Both the position numbers and the translations under genes were made by a program. Of a stretch of 64,000 bases of DNA, positions 48,586 to 57,515 are shown piece by piece; position 1 is the stretch's first letter, and every line of letters starts with the position of its first letter. This DNA is from Modestobacter marinus (GTDB lineage: Bacteria > Actinomycetota > Actinomycetes > Mycobacteriales > Geodermatophilaceae). The DNA is taken from positions 230,219-294,218 of the forward strand of contig NZ_JABGCH010000002.1 in assembly GCF_019799945.1 (NCBI RefSeq), read 5' to 3'. Below the pieces are notes generated by a model that was given only the letters and a program-made list of their open reading frames with translations, had not been told where the DNA came from and did not search any database.

Positions 48586-49617
48586 TCAGCGCAGGTGGGG
48601 GTCGACCAGGACCTTCGGTCCGGGACCGGCCCCTGCGGGCGGTCGCCCGGCGAGCACCGCCCCGACCTGGTCGAGCCCGACGGTGGCCGCGACCAGCGGG
48701 CGCGGGTCGACCGCGCCGGTGGCGTAGGCGGTGATGGCGCCCGCGAGCCCCGGGGAGGCGGACAGCACGCCCACCGCGGTGACGTCCTTGAGCACCAGCG
48801 TCCGGGTGTCGACCGTGCTGGCCCGGCCGGCCAGCCCGATGTAGACCACCCGTCCGGCCGGCTCCACCAGGTCGAGCGCCAGGGCGGGCAGGTGCTCGGC
48901 GGTGGAGGCGTCGACCACCGCGTCGAACGGCAGGTCCGGGAGGGTGTCCGCGGTCCAGGCGTGCTCGAACCCGAGGCCCCGGGCGAAGGCGAGCGACTCC
49001 GGGGTGCGGCCCATCAGGTGCACCTCGGCGCCCGCCGCACGCAGGAACATCGCCACCAGCAGGCCGATCGTGCCCGGGCCCAGGACCAGCGCCCGGTCAC
49101 CGGGCCCGGCGCCGGTGGCCTGGGCCGCGCGCAGCGCATTGCCGCCGGGCTCGACCAGGGCGCCCAGGACGGGGTCGACGGCGTCCGGCAGCGCGTGCAG
49201 CGACCAGGCCGGGACGGCGACCTGCTCGGCGAGCGCGCCGTGCCGCCCGCCGCGGACCCCGACCTCCTGCCGGTGCGCGCAGACGTGCTGGTGCCCGCGC
49301 CGGCAGCGGCGGCAGGTCCGGTCGCCGAGCATGGTGCCGCCCATGACCCGCCGGCCGAGCCAGGACCGGTCCACGCCGTCCCCCACCGCGGCGACGATGC
49401 CCGCCCACTCGTGTCCCAGCCGGATCGGATAGGTCGAGTCGCCCTCGACCAGGGTGGCCATCTCGCCGGTGAAGAACTCGACGTCGGTGCCGCAGACGCC
49501 GACCCGCTCGACGTCGACCACCACCTCGCCGGGGACCGCCACCGGCACGGGCACCTCCCGCACCGAGCTCCTCCCCGGCGCGTCGAGCACGAACGCCCGC
49601 ATCGTCGGCGCGCTCAC
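48586..49617 (-). CDS. Zinc-dependent medium-chain alcohol/sorbitol dehydrogenase
   Basis: A 343-residue MDR. Catalytic zinc ligands are in GVCGTDVEFF and LGHEWAGIVAAVGD. The structural zinc loop reads GDRTCRRCRRGHQHVC, with three cysteines and Asp in place of the first one. Coenzyme site ALVLGPGTIGLLVAMFL. Starts at GTG 49617, overlapping by 4 bp the stop of the FAH relic. It likely oxidises a sugar or sugar acid in this catabolic cluster. Confidence 0.87.
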   Translation of the reverse strand: MSAPTMRAFVLDAPGRSSVREVPVPVAVPGEVVVDVERVGVCGTDVEFFTGEMATLVEGDSTYPIRLGHEWAGIVAAVGDGVDRSWLGRRVMGGTMLGDRTCRRCRRGHQHVCAHRQEVGVRGGRHGALAEQVAVPAWSLHALPDAVDPVLGALVEPGGNALRAAQATGAGPGDRALVLGPGTIGLLVAMFLRAAGAEVHLMGRTPESLAFARGLGFEHAWTADTLPDLPFDAVVDASTAEHLPALALDLVEPAGRVVYIGLAGRASTVDTRTLVLKDVTAVGVLSASPGLAGAITAYATGAVDPRPLVAATVGLDQVGAVLAGRPPAGAGPGPKVLVDPHLR

Positions 49618-49694
49618 CGGAGCGGGAGCACGTGCTCGTCGGGGCGGGCAACCGGCTCCTCGGCGCCGGGCGCGCCGATGCGGATGAGGTACAC
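49614..49694 (-). pseudogene. 26-codon relic of a fumarylacetoacetate hydrolase gene
   Basis: From GTG 49694 the frame reads VYLIRIGAPGAEEPVARPDE, then HVLPLR and stop. The beginning matches the conserved N-terminus of FAH-family 2-keto-acid hydrolases (MxLIRIGxPGAExPxxxxDE). Everything after about 20 residues (about 260 codons) is missing, yet the stop still overlaps the next start as GTGA. It looks like a large internal deletion that kept operon coupling. It may now act as a translated leader. Confidence 0.6.
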
Positions 49695-49792
49695 GGGTGG
49701 GTGCTCCAGGGATCGGGCGGGTGCGCGGACCTCCGCGACGACGGGGACCGGACCGCCCGCCCCGCGTGCTGCCGGGTCGCGAACCGCCTGCG

Positions 49793-49818
49793 TACGCTCC
49801 AGGTCGTTCCGGAAACTA
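49793..49818. promoter_or_regulatory. Divergent promoter-operator of the dehydratase and dehydrogenase operons
   Basis: Rightward -10-like TACGCT (49793-49798) and leftward -10-like TAGTTT (49818-49813) flank GTTCCGGAAAC (49806-49816), which contains the palindrome TTCCGGAA. The half-sites GTTCC/GGAAAC resemble those at 63905-63935. The interval 49695-49851 has no gene. Confidence 0.45.
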
Positions 49819-49851
49819 GACCATCGTGTCGACAGTCGGAAGGTGCTCGAC

Positions 49852-51564
49852 GTGGAGCTCCGCAGCGCACACTGGTACGCCGGGCAGAGCCGCAACGGCT
49901 ACATCCACCGGGCGTGGATGCGCCGCGGTGTGCCCGACGACGCCTTCACCGGACGGCCGCAGATCGCCATCGCGAACACCGCCTCCGACCTGACCCCGTG
50001 CAACGCCCACCTCACCGAGGTCGCCGCGTCGGTGCGGAACGGCGTCTACGAGGCCGGCGGCATCCCGCTGGAGCTGCCGGTCGTGTCCCTGGGTGAGACC
50101 CAGGTCCGGCCGACGGCGATGCTCTGGCGGAACATGGCCGCGATGGCCACCGAAGAGATGCTGCGCGCCAACCCGATCGACGGCGTCGTCCTGCTCGGTG
50201 GCTGCGACAAGACCATCCCCTCGCTGCTGATGGCCGCGGGCTCGGTCGACCTGCCCGCCGTCGTCGTCCCCGGCGGGCCGATGCTCACCGGCACCTTCCG
50301 CGGCGTGCCGCTGGGCTGCGGCACCGACGTCTGGCGGCTCTCGGAGGAGGTCCGGGCCGGCACCCTGTCCGCCGACCAGTTCACCCGCTCGGAGTCGGCG
50401 ATGATCCGCAGCCGCGGGCACTGCAACACGATGGGCACCGCCTCGACGATGGCGCTGGTGGCCGAGGCGCTGGGCACCGTCGTCCCGGGGGTCGCCGGCA
50501 CCCCGGCACCGGACAGCCGCCTGCTGGAGGCCGCCCACGGCACCGGCCGGCTGGCCGTGGAGATGGTCGCCGCCGACCGGCGGCCGAGCACCTTCCTGAC
50601 CAAGGGGTCGTTCGCCAACGCGATCGTGGCGCTGGCCGCGATCGGCGGCTCGACCAACGCGGTGGTCCACCTGCTGGCCATCGCCGGCCGGCTCGGCATC
50701 GACCTGACCATCGACGACTTCGACCGGATCGGCTCCCGGGTCCCGGTGCTGGTCGACCTGCTGCCGGCCGGCCGTTTCCTGATGGACGACCTCCACCGCG
50801 CCGGCGGCCTGCTCGCCGTCCTCCGGGAGGTCCGCGACCTCCTCGACCCGACCGCGCTGACCGTGACCGGCAAGCCGCTGGTCGAGTACCTCGACGACGC
50901 CCCGATCTGGGACGCCGAGGTGATCCGCCCCCGGGCGGCCCCGCTGGTCGCCGAGGGCGGGATCGCCGTGCTGCGCGGCAACCTGGCCCCCGGCGGTGCG
51001 CTGGTCAAGCCCGCCGCCGCCTCACCGCACCTCCTGCGACACCGCGGGCGGGCGGTCGTCTTCGACTCGATCGAGGACTTCACCGCCCGGATCGACGACC
51101 CCGACCTCGACGTCGACGCCGACTCGGTGCTCGTGCTGCGCGGCTGCGGCCCGAAGGGCTACCCCGGCATGCCGGAGGTGTCGAACATGCCGCTGCCCAC
51201 CAAGCTGCTCGAGCAGGGCGTCCGTGACATGGTCCGGATCTGTGACGGCCGGATGAGCGGCACCGCCTACGGCACCGTCGTCCTGCACGTCACCCCCGAG
51301 GCCGCCGCCGGCGGCCCCCTCGCGCTGGTGCACACCGGCGACGTCATCCGCCTCGACGTGCCCGCGCGTCGGATCGACCTGGAGGTCCCCATGGAAGAAC
51401 TGGCCCGGCGCAGACCGAACGAGGCCACCGTGGCCGGCTTCGCCGACCCGCGGCGCGGCTGGGAGCGGCTGTACGTCGACCACGTGCTGCAGGCCGACAC
51501 CGGCGCGGACCTGGACTTCCTCGTCGGCTCGAGCGGTTCGGAGGTCAGCCGTGAGTCTCACTGA
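49852..51564 (+). CDS. IlvD/Edd family sugar-acid dehydratase
   Basis: A 570-residue Fe-S dehydratase. The ligand cysteines are in NTASDLTPCNAHLTE, VVLLGGCDKTIPSLLMAAG and SRGHCNTMGTASTMALVAEALG; ICDGRMSGTAYGTVVLHVTPEA is the conserved C-terminal segment. The N-terminus VELRSAHWYAGQSRNGYIHRAW is typical of the pentonate/hexonate dehydratases (arabonate, xylonate, fuconate types) rather than IlvD. GTG at 49852 is chosen, with GGAAGG eight bases upstream. It overlaps the next gene by 14 bp. It should produce a 2-keto-3-deoxy sugar acid. Confidence 0.9.
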   Translation: MELRSAHWYAGQSRNGYIHRAWMRRGVPDDAFTGRPQIAIANTASDLTPCNAHLTEVAASVRNGVYEAGGIPLELPVVSLGETQVRPTAMLWRNMAAMATEEMLRANPIDGVVLLGGCDKTIPSLLMAAGSVDLPAVVVPGGPMLTGTFRGVPLGCGTDVWRLSEEVRAGTLSADQFTRSESAMIRSRGHCNTMGTASTMALVAEALGTVVPGVAGTPAPDSRLLEAAHGTGRLAVEMVAADRRPSTFLTKGSFANAIVALAAIGGSTNAVVHLLAIAGRLGIDLTIDDFDRIGSRVPVLVDLLPAGRFLMDDLHRAGGLLAVLREVRDLLDPTALTVTGKPLVEYLDDAPIWDAEVIRPRAAPLVAEGGIAVLRGNLAPGGALVKPAAASPHLLRHRGRAVVFDSIEDFTARIDDPDLDVDADSVLVLRGCGPKGYPGMPEVSNMPLPTKLLEQGVRDMVRICDGRMSGTAYGTVVLHVTPEAAAGGPLALVHTGDVIRLDVPARRIDLEVPMEELARRRPNEATVAGFADPRRGWERLYVDHVLQADTGADLDFLVGSSGSEVSRESH

Positions 51565-54403
51565 CCGGCGCACGCGGCACGCCCTGGAGCAGGACCGGGA
51601 CGACGACCTGCTGCACCCGGCCGGCCCGCTGGTGGCCCTGCTGGAGGAGGCCGCACCGGGTGCCGTCGCCGCCCGGGCCTCCGACCGGCTGTCCTTCGCC
51701 CACGACGCGTCCCACTACCTGCTCGTCCCGCAGGCGGTCGTCACGCCACGGGACGCCGGGCAGGTCGGCGCGCTGCTGCGGGTCAGCGCCGAGCAGGGCG
51801 TGCCGCTCACCTTCCGCTCCGGCGGCACCAGCCTGTCCGGGCAGGCCACCAACGACGGCGTGCTCGTGGACACCCGCCGGAACTTCCGCGGCATCGAGGT
51901 GCTTGACGACGGCGCCCGGGTCCGGGTGCAGCCCGGCGCGACCGTGCGCGCGGTCAACACCCGGCTGGCCCGGTACGGCCGCAAGCTCGGGCCCGACCCG
52001 GCCAGCGAGAGCGCGTGCACGATCGGCGGCGTCGTCGCCAACAACTCCAGCGGCATGGCCTGCGGCACGGAGCTGAACACCTACCGGACGCTGGAGTCCG
52101 CCGTCCTGGTGCTGCCCAGCGGCACGGTCGTCGACACCGGCGCCCCGGACGCCGACGACCGGCTGCGGGCACTGGAGCCGGAGGTGTACGAGGGGCTGGC
52201 CCGGCTGCGCGACCGGGTGCGCAACAACCCGGTCTCGGTCGACCGGATCCACAGCCTCTTCTCCATCAAGAACACGATGGGCTACGGGGTGAACTCCTTC
52301 GTCGACCACACCCGGCCGGTCGACGTCCTGCTCCACCTGGTGGTCGGCAGCGAGGGCACGCTGGCCTTCGTCGCCGAGGCGACGTTCCGCACCGTGCCGG
52401 CCCACCCCTTCGCCGCTACCGGCCTGCTGCTGTTCCCCGACCTCGCCTCGGCCACCGGCTCGCTGCCGGCCCTGGTCGACGCCGGCTTCGCGACCATCGA
52501 GCTGCTCGACGCGACCAGCCTGCGGGTCGCCCAGGGCGACCCGGAGGCGACCGCCGAGCTGCGGGCGCTGACCGTCGTCGACCACACCGCGCTGCTGGTG
52601 GAGCACCAGCAGCCGACCGGCGAGGAGCTCGCCGACCGGGTCGCCGCGGCCACCGGGGTCCTCGGCGGGCTGCCGCTGGCCTCCCCCGCCGGCCTGAGCA
52701 GCGACGCCGTGACCCGGGCCGCGCTGTGGCACATCCGCAAGGGCCTGTACACCGCGGTGGCCGGGGCCCGGCCGTCCGGCACCACCGCGCTGCTGGAGGA
52801 CATCGCCGTCCCGGTGGCGCAGCTGCTGCCCACCTGCGAGCACCTCACCGAGCTGTTCGAGCGGCACGGGTACGCGGGCAGCGTCATCTTCGGGCACGCG
52901 AAGGACGGCAACGTCCACTTCATGCTCAACGAGGACTTCGACCGCCCCGACATGATCGAGCGGTACCTGCGCTTCACCGACGACATGGTCGACCTCGTGC
53001 TCGGCAACGACGGCACGCTCAAGGCCGAGCACGGCACCGGCCGGATCATGGCCCCGTTCGTGCGCCGCCAGTACGGCGACGAGCTGTACGAGGTGATGCA
53101 GGAGGTCAAGCGGCTGCTCGACCCGAGGGGCCTGCTCAACCCCGGCGTCCTGCTCGACGAGGACCCGTCGGCGCACATCAGCCACCTCAAGTCCACGCCG
53201 ACCGTCGAGGTGGAGGTCGACCGCTGCGTGGAGTGCGGCTACTGCGAGCCGGTCTGCCCGAGCAAGGACCTCACCACCACGCCGCGGCGGCGGATCGTGC
53301 TGCGCCGGGAGATGATCCGCGCCCGGGACGCCGGCGACGCCGCCCTGTTCCAGCGGCTGGAGGACGAGTACCAGTACGACGCGATCGACACCTGCGCCGT
53401 CGACGGCATGTGCCAGACCGCCTGCCCGGTGCTCATCGACACCGGCGACCTGACCCGCCGGCTGCGCGGTGAGCAGACCGGCCTGGTCGAGCAGAAGGTG
53501 TGGAAGACCGCCGCCAAGCACTGGGACGGCACGACGCGGGCGGCCGCGGCCGCGCTCACCGTCGCCCGGGCCGTGCCGGCGCCCCTGCCCCGCGGCGCGA
53601 CCGCGGCCGGCCGGGCGCTGCTCGGCGCGGACACGGTGCCGGCCTGGTCGGCCGAGCTCCCCGGCGGCGGCAAGCGGCGCCGGCCCCGCCCGGCGGGCGA
53701 CGCGCAGGCGGTGTACTTCCCGGCCTGCATCTCCACGATGTTCGGGGCTCCCGAGGGTCCCGGCGTGCAGGACGCCTTCCTGGCGCTGTGCGACCGGGCC
53801 GGCGTCCCGGTGCGGGTCCCCGACGCCATCGCCGGGCTGTGCTGCGGAACGCCGTGGAAGTCCAAGGGCCTGACCGAGGGCTGGGAGGCCATGCGCGAGC
53901 AGGTGGTCCCGGCGCTGCGGGAGGCCACCGACGGCGGCGCGCTGCCGGTGGTCGTGGACGCGGCCTCCTGCACCGAGGGGCTGATCCGGCTGCTCGCCGA
54001 GGAGGAGGGTATCCGGGTCGTGGACGCCGTCGCGTTCGTCGACTCCGCCGTCCTGCCGCAGCTGCCCGCGGCGCGGCGGGTGCCGTCGCTCGTCGTCCAC
54101 CCGACCTGCTCCTCCACCCAGCTCGGCATCAACCCGGCGCTGCTGCGGGTGGCCGCGGCCGCCGCGGAGGAGGTCGTGCAACCCGAGGACTGGAGCTGCT
54201 GCGCCTTCGCCGGGGACCGCGGGCTGCTGCACCCGGAGCTGACCGCCTCCGCGACCGCACCGGAGGCCAAGGCCGTCGGCCGGCACCCGGCCACGGCCTA
54301 CGCGTCGGTCAACCGCACCTGTGAGCTGGGGATGACCCGGGCGACCGGCCACCCCTACCGGCACCTGCTCGAGGTGCTCGACGACGTGACCCGCCCGGCC
54401 TGA
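51551..54403 (+). CDS. FAD-linked and Fe-S D-lactate dehydrogenase-type fusion protein
   Basis: A 950-residue flavoprotein. Residues 1-540 form an FAD-linked oxidase (FRSGGTSLSGQATNDGVLVD, SESACTIGGVVANNSSGMACG, HGTGRIMAPFVRRQYG). Near 560-640 is a two-cluster ferredoxin part (CVECGYCEPVCP, CAVDGMCQTACP). The end is a heterodisulfide-reductase-like CCG part (LCCGTPWKSKG, WSCCAFAGDRG). The layout is that of membrane-associated Dld-type dehydrogenases that oxidise D-lactate or other 2-hydroxyacids into the electron-transport chain. GTG start overlaps the dehydratase gene by 14 bp. In pathways ending in pyruvate plus lactate, such an oxidase recycles the lactate. Confidence 0.9.
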   Translation: MSLTDRRTRHALEQDRDDDLLHPAGPLVALLEEAAPGAVAARASDRLSFAHDASHYLLVPQAVVTPRDAGQVGALLRVSAEQGVPLTFRSGGTSLSGQATNDGVLVDTRRNFRGIEVLDDGARVRVQPGATVRAVNTRLARYGRKLGPDPASESACTIGGVVANNSSGMACGTELNTYRTLESAVLVLPSGTVVDTGAPDADDRLRALEPEVYEGLARLRDRVRNNPVSVDRIHSLFSIKNTMGYGVNSFVDHTRPVDVLLHLVVGSEGTLAFVAEATFRTVPAHPFAATGLLLFPDLASATGSLPALVDAGFATIELLDATSLRVAQGDPEATAELRALTVVDHTALLVEHQQPTGEELADRVAAATGVLGGLPLASPAGLSSDAVTRAALWHIRKGLYTAVAGARPSGTTALLEDIAVPVAQLLPTCEHLTELFERHGYAGSVIFGHAKDGNVHFMLNEDFDRPDMIERYLRFTDDMVDLVLGNDGTLKAEHGTGRIMAPFVRRQYGDELYEVMQEVKRLLDPRGLLNPGVLLDEDPSAHISHLKSTPTVEVEVDRCVECGYCEPVCPSKDLTTTPRRRIVLRREMIRARDAGDAALFQRLEDEYQYDAIDTCAVDGMCQTACPVLIDTGDLTRRLRGEQTGLVEQKVWKTAAKHWDGTTRAAAAALTVARAVPAPLPRGATAAGRALLGADTVPAWSAELPGGGKRRRPRPAGDAQAVYFPACISTMFGAPEGPGVQDAFLALCDRAGVPVRVPDAIAGLCCGTPWKSKGLTEGWEAMREQVVPALREATDGGALPVVVDAASCTEGLIRLLAEEEGIRVVDAVAFVDSAVLPQLPAARRVPSLVVHPTCSSTQLGINPALLRVAAAAAEEVVQPEDWSCCAFAGDRGLLHPELTASATAPEAKAVGRHPATAYASVNRTCELGMTRATGHPYRHLLEVLDDVTRPA

Positions 54404-54452
54404 ACCGCCGACGGGAGGGATGTCCCCGGCGCGGCGACCCCCGCGCCGGGGA

Positions 54453-55463
54453 TCAGTCGACGGTGCGCAGGACCTCCGCGACCGGGCGGCGGCCGGTCCG
54501 CGTCGGCTGCGCGGAGCTCCAGCCGATCCGCATGATCATCTGCGGGTGCCCGACCAGGGACAGGTCCACCCGCATGCGGGTCCGGGTCGCCGGCCAGTCC
54601 AGCGCCTGGGTCAGCGGGGAGGCCGCCATCCCCGCCGCGGTGAGGACGAGCAGCACGCGCCCCAGCGCCCGGCCGGCCTGCACCCAGGCGGGCCGGTCGT
54701 CACCGGCGGTGCCCAGGAGGACGACGGCCGGCCGCTCCACCGGGGGCGGCGGGTCGTCGTCGGCCACCGGAGCGGCGGGCTGCCGGGTGCGCCGGCCCAC
54801 CAGGAAGTCACGGACCGTCCAGTTCGTCGGCCGGGCCGCCGGATCATCCGCGGGGACCGCCGTCACCGGGACGCCGTCGGGGGCGTCCGGGTCGGTGCGC
54901 AGCCAGCTCTCCAGCTCCGCCCGGTAGGCGGGGTCGGACTGCTCGGCCCGCTCGGCCCGGTCGAGCAGGTGGGCCAGGACCAGCTCGGCGTCGGTCTCGC
55001 TGACCTGCTGCACCCACACGCCGTAGGGGCCGGCCGCCTCCTGCAGCTGCCCGAGGAGCTCGTCGGGGACGGCGTGGGGCAGGAACGGCGCCCGCCGGGT
55101 GTGCCGCTCCACGATCGCGGTGGCCAGCGCCTGGTCGGCGCCGGTGGGCTCGTGGGGGCCGGTGACGCGGACCGTGGCCAGGTGGTCGTCGTCCCCCGCC
55201 CCGCCCACCTCGGCCCCACCCACCTCGACTTCGGCCTCGTGCCCGGCGGACCGCAGCGCCACCAGGGCGAACTCCACCGCGACGCCGCAGCTGATCACCT
55301 GCTGGCGGTGCGTGGGGTCCAGCGTGGGCAGCCCCCTGCTCGTGTCGAGGAAGACCTCCAGCCGGTCCGGCGCGGCGGTGAACCGCCACGGCTGCGTGTT
55401 GTGGATCGACGGCGCCCGCGTGGCCGCCTCCACCACCGGAACCCAGTTCTGCACCCGCGCCAC
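54453..55463 (-). CDS. Acg-like FMN-binding nitroreductase family protein
   Basis: A 336-residue protein of the Acg/nitroreductase type. TRAPSIHNTQPWRF is the hallmark of the first FMN-binding part; ERHTRRAPFLPHAVPDELL and GWSSAQPTRTGRRPVAEVL are later family blocks. Two nitroreductase-like halves are fused. The mycobacterial Acg is part of the dormancy response, where it binds FMN without classical nitroreductase activity. Start GTG at 55463 is preferred because GGAGG is eight bases upstream; 55472 would sit on it. Isolated from the sugar operons by direction. Confidence 0.85.
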   Translation of the reverse strand: MARVQNWVPVVEAATRAPSIHNTQPWRFTAAPDRLEVFLDTSRGLPTLDPTHRQQVISCGVAVEFALVALRSAGHEAEVEVGGAEVGGAGDDDHLATVRVTGPHEPTGADQALATAIVERHTRRAPFLPHAVPDELLGQLQEAAGPYGVWVQQVSETDAELVLAHLLDRAERAEQSDPAYRAELESWLRTDPDAPDGVPVTAVPADDPAARPTNWTVRDFLVGRRTRQPAAPVADDDPPPPVERPAVVLLGTAGDDRPAWVQAGRALGRVLLVLTAAGMAASPLTQALDWPATRTRMRVDLSLVGHPQMIMRIGWSSAQPTRTGRRPVAEVLRTVD

Positions 55464-55546
55464 GGTCCTCACCTCCGGCTCAGGGCGTCCGCCGACGCCG
55501 TCCACCGCCCGCCCGTCCTGCGCCCACCTTGCCCCTCCGGCGGCCG

Positions 55547-56491
55547 CTACGGCAGCAGCAGGAGCTTGCCGGTGCTGCGGCGGGCCTCGAGGTCCTCGTG
55601 CGCCTCCCGCGCCTGCGCCAGCGGCCGGCGTCCGCCGATCCGGACGTCGAGCCGGCCGGCGGCGACGAGGTCCAGGACCGCGCCGGCCAGGCCGCGGAAC
55701 AGCTCCGGCGTGCGGATGTAGGTGGCCAGCGTCGGGCGCTGCACGTAGAGCGAGCCATGACCCGCCAGCGAGTGCAGCTCCAGCGGCTCGGGTTGTCCGC
55801 TGGCGGCGCCGAACAGGATCATCCGCCCGGTGGGTCGCAGCGCGGTCAGACCCGCGGCGAACGTCGTCCGTCCGACGCCGTCGTAGACGACGGCCGCGCC
55901 TGCGCCCCCGGACAGCTCGAGGACCCGCTCCGGGAACCCCTCGTAGCCCACCACGACCTCGTCCGCGCCGGCGGCGCGCGCGAGCTGGGCCTTCTCCTCG
56001 GTCGACGTGGTGGCCAGCACGTGGCCGCCCCGGGCGCGCACCAGCTGGGTGAGCAGCAGGCCCACCCCACCGGCCGCGCTGTGCACGACCGCCCAGTCGC
56101 CCTCGGCGACCGGGTACGACTCGGAGGTGAGGTACTGGGCGGTGCAGCCCTGGAGCATCGCGGCGGCGGCGACCTTGATGTCGACGCCGTCGGGCACCGG
56201 CACGACCTTGTCGCGCGGCGCCGCGAGCCGGGTGGCGTAGCTGCCCCGGACGTCGAGCCAGGCGACGCGCTCGCCGGTGCCGACGACGGTCCCCGCGCCC
56301 TCGACGCCGATCACCGCGGGCGGGGTCGCGGTGTAGGGCCGGCGTCCCTCCCGCTCGTACACGTCCCGGAAGTTGACGCCCGCGGCCTCGACGTCGACGA
56401 GCACCGCGCCCTCGCCGGGCTCGGGGTCGGGGACCTCGCGGACCGTCAGCACCTCGGGTCCGCCGGTGCGCTCGTAGACCACTGCCTGCAC
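55547..56491 (-). CDS. Quinone oxidoreductase (zeta-crystallin-type MDR)
   Basis: A 314-residue NADPH:quinone reductase without zinc ligands. Landmarks: VQAVVYERTGGPEVLTVREV, AAGVNFRDVYEREGRRPY, GVEGAGTVVGTGERVAWLDV, VVHSAAGGVGLLLTQLVRARGG (AxxGVG coenzyme site), and the RSTGKLLLLP end. Start GTG at 56491 with GGGAG upstream; an in-frame longer version has no family residues. Alone between the nitroreductase and hydroxyacid-dehydrogenase genes. Confidence 0.9.
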   Translation of the reverse strand: MQAVVYERTGGPEVLTVREVPDPEPGEGAVLVDVEAAGVNFRDVYEREGRRPYTATPPAVIGVEGAGTVVGTGERVAWLDVRGSYATRLAAPRDKVVPVPDGVDIKVAAAAMLQGCTAQYLTSESYPVAEGDWAVVHSAAGGVGLLLTQLVRARGGHVLATTSTEEKAQLARAAGADEVVVGYEGFPERVLELSGGAGAAVVYDGVGRTTFAAGLTALRPTGRMILFGAASGQPEPLELHSLAGHGSLYVQRPTLATYIRTPELFRGLAGAVLDLVAAGRLDVRIGGRRPLAQAREAHEDLEARRSTGKLLLLP

Positions 56492-56551
56492 GTTCACTCC
56501 CGTCGTCGGCCGTGCCGACGTGCCTATCACGCGGCCGTGCAGGCCGCCCCG

Positions 56552-57505
56552 TCAGCGCCCTTCGACGACGACGTAGTCCGGCCGGCCGGTCTCCGCCCAG
56601 CTCACGACGTTCCGCGCCGCCTTGCGCCGCAGCTCGACCTCCGCCTCCTCCGAGTACCAGGCGACGTGCGGCGTGAGCAGCGCCCGCGGATGGGCGAGCA
56701 GGGGGTGGTCCGCCGGCGGCGGCTCCTGCGGGAGCACGTCGAGGCCGACAGCGGCGAGCCGGCCGTCCACCAGTGCCTGCGCGACGGCGTCGAGCTCGAC
56801 CAGCCCGCCACGAGCGGTGTTCACCAGGAACGACCCGGCCGGCATCCGGTCCAGCAGGTCCGCCCCGACCAGGCCCCGGGTCTCGGGCGTCAGCGGCAGG
56901 TGCAGCGTCACCGCGTTGCTCCGGGCGAACAGCTCCTCCAGCCCGAGCCGCTCCACCCCGGCGGGCCAGGCGTCGTCCGGCAGATACGGGTCGTAGCCAA
57001 CCACGCCGCCGAACCACGGCGCGGCGCCCTCCATCGTCGTCCGCCCGATCCGGCCCAGCCCGACCACGCCCAGGGTCAGCCCGCCGGGCCGCGGCAGACG
57101 TCCCCCGAGCCGGTGGTCCCAGCGCCCGGCGTGCACCTCGCGGTCGTGCCCGGTCAGGTTGCGCATCAGCGCGAGCAGCATCGCCACCGCGTGCAGGGCG
57201 ACCTCGGTGGTCCCGTAGTCGGGGACGTTGCACACCCAGACGCCGCGCTCCCGGGCGGCGGCCAGGTCGACCACGTCCACCCCCACGCCGTAGCGGCTCA
57301 CCAGCCGCAGCCGGGGCAGCGCGCCGAGCACCTCCGCGGTGATCGGGGCGTACTGCACGAGGACGGCGTCGGCGTCCCGGGCGGCCTCGATCACCTCCGC
57401 CGCCGTCCGGCACTGGGCCGAGAGCAGCTCGTGCCCGGCGGCGCGGAGCACCTCCTCCTCCAGGTCGAGCGTGCCGTAGTCCGCGTCGGTCACCAGCACC
57501 CGCAT
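56552..57505 (-). CDS. D-2-hydroxyacid dehydrogenase, CtBP-like
   Basis: A 317-residue NAD-dependent 2-hydroxyacid dehydrogenase. Coenzyme site LTLGVVGLGRIGRTTMEGAA, substrate Arg in VNTARGGLVEL, catalytic His in LLTPHVAWYSEEAEVELRRKA. C-terminal-binding-protein-like pattern. GAGGGG precedes the ATG. It follows the DHDPS-type aldolase gene by 10 bp and ends the long minus-strand sugar-acid operon. It could reduce or oxidise an aldonate or keto-acid intermediate. Confidence 0.88.
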   Translation of the reverse strand: MRVLVTDADYGTLDLEEEVLRAAGHELLSAQCRTAAEVIEAARDADAVLVQYAPITAEVLGALPRLRLVSRYGVGVDVVDLAAARERGVWVCNVPDYGTTEVALHAVAMLLALMRNLTGHDREVHAGRWDHRLGGRLPRPGGLTLGVVGLGRIGRTTMEGAAPWFGGVVGYDPYLPDDAWPAGVERLGLEELFARSNAVTLHLPLTPETRGLVGADLLDRMPAGSFLVNTARGGLVELDAVAQALVDGRLAAVGLDVLPQEPPPADHPLLAHPRALLTPHVAWYSEEAEVELRRKAARNVVSWAETGRPDYVVVEGR

Positions 57506-57515
57506 CCGGAGCCCC

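Noticed and set aside
51545-54364. Minus-strand frame of 939 codons over the FAD/Fe-S fusion gene
   Set aside because: Gly/Arg/Val-rich antisense frame with no motif; the plus-strand protein has complete FAD and Fe-S motifs.
54453-57413. Minus-strand frame of 986 codons from the nitroreductase into the MDR and hydroxyacid dehydrogenase genes
   Set aside because: The upstream two thirds are an out-of-frame shadow; the real nitroreductase starts at 55463.
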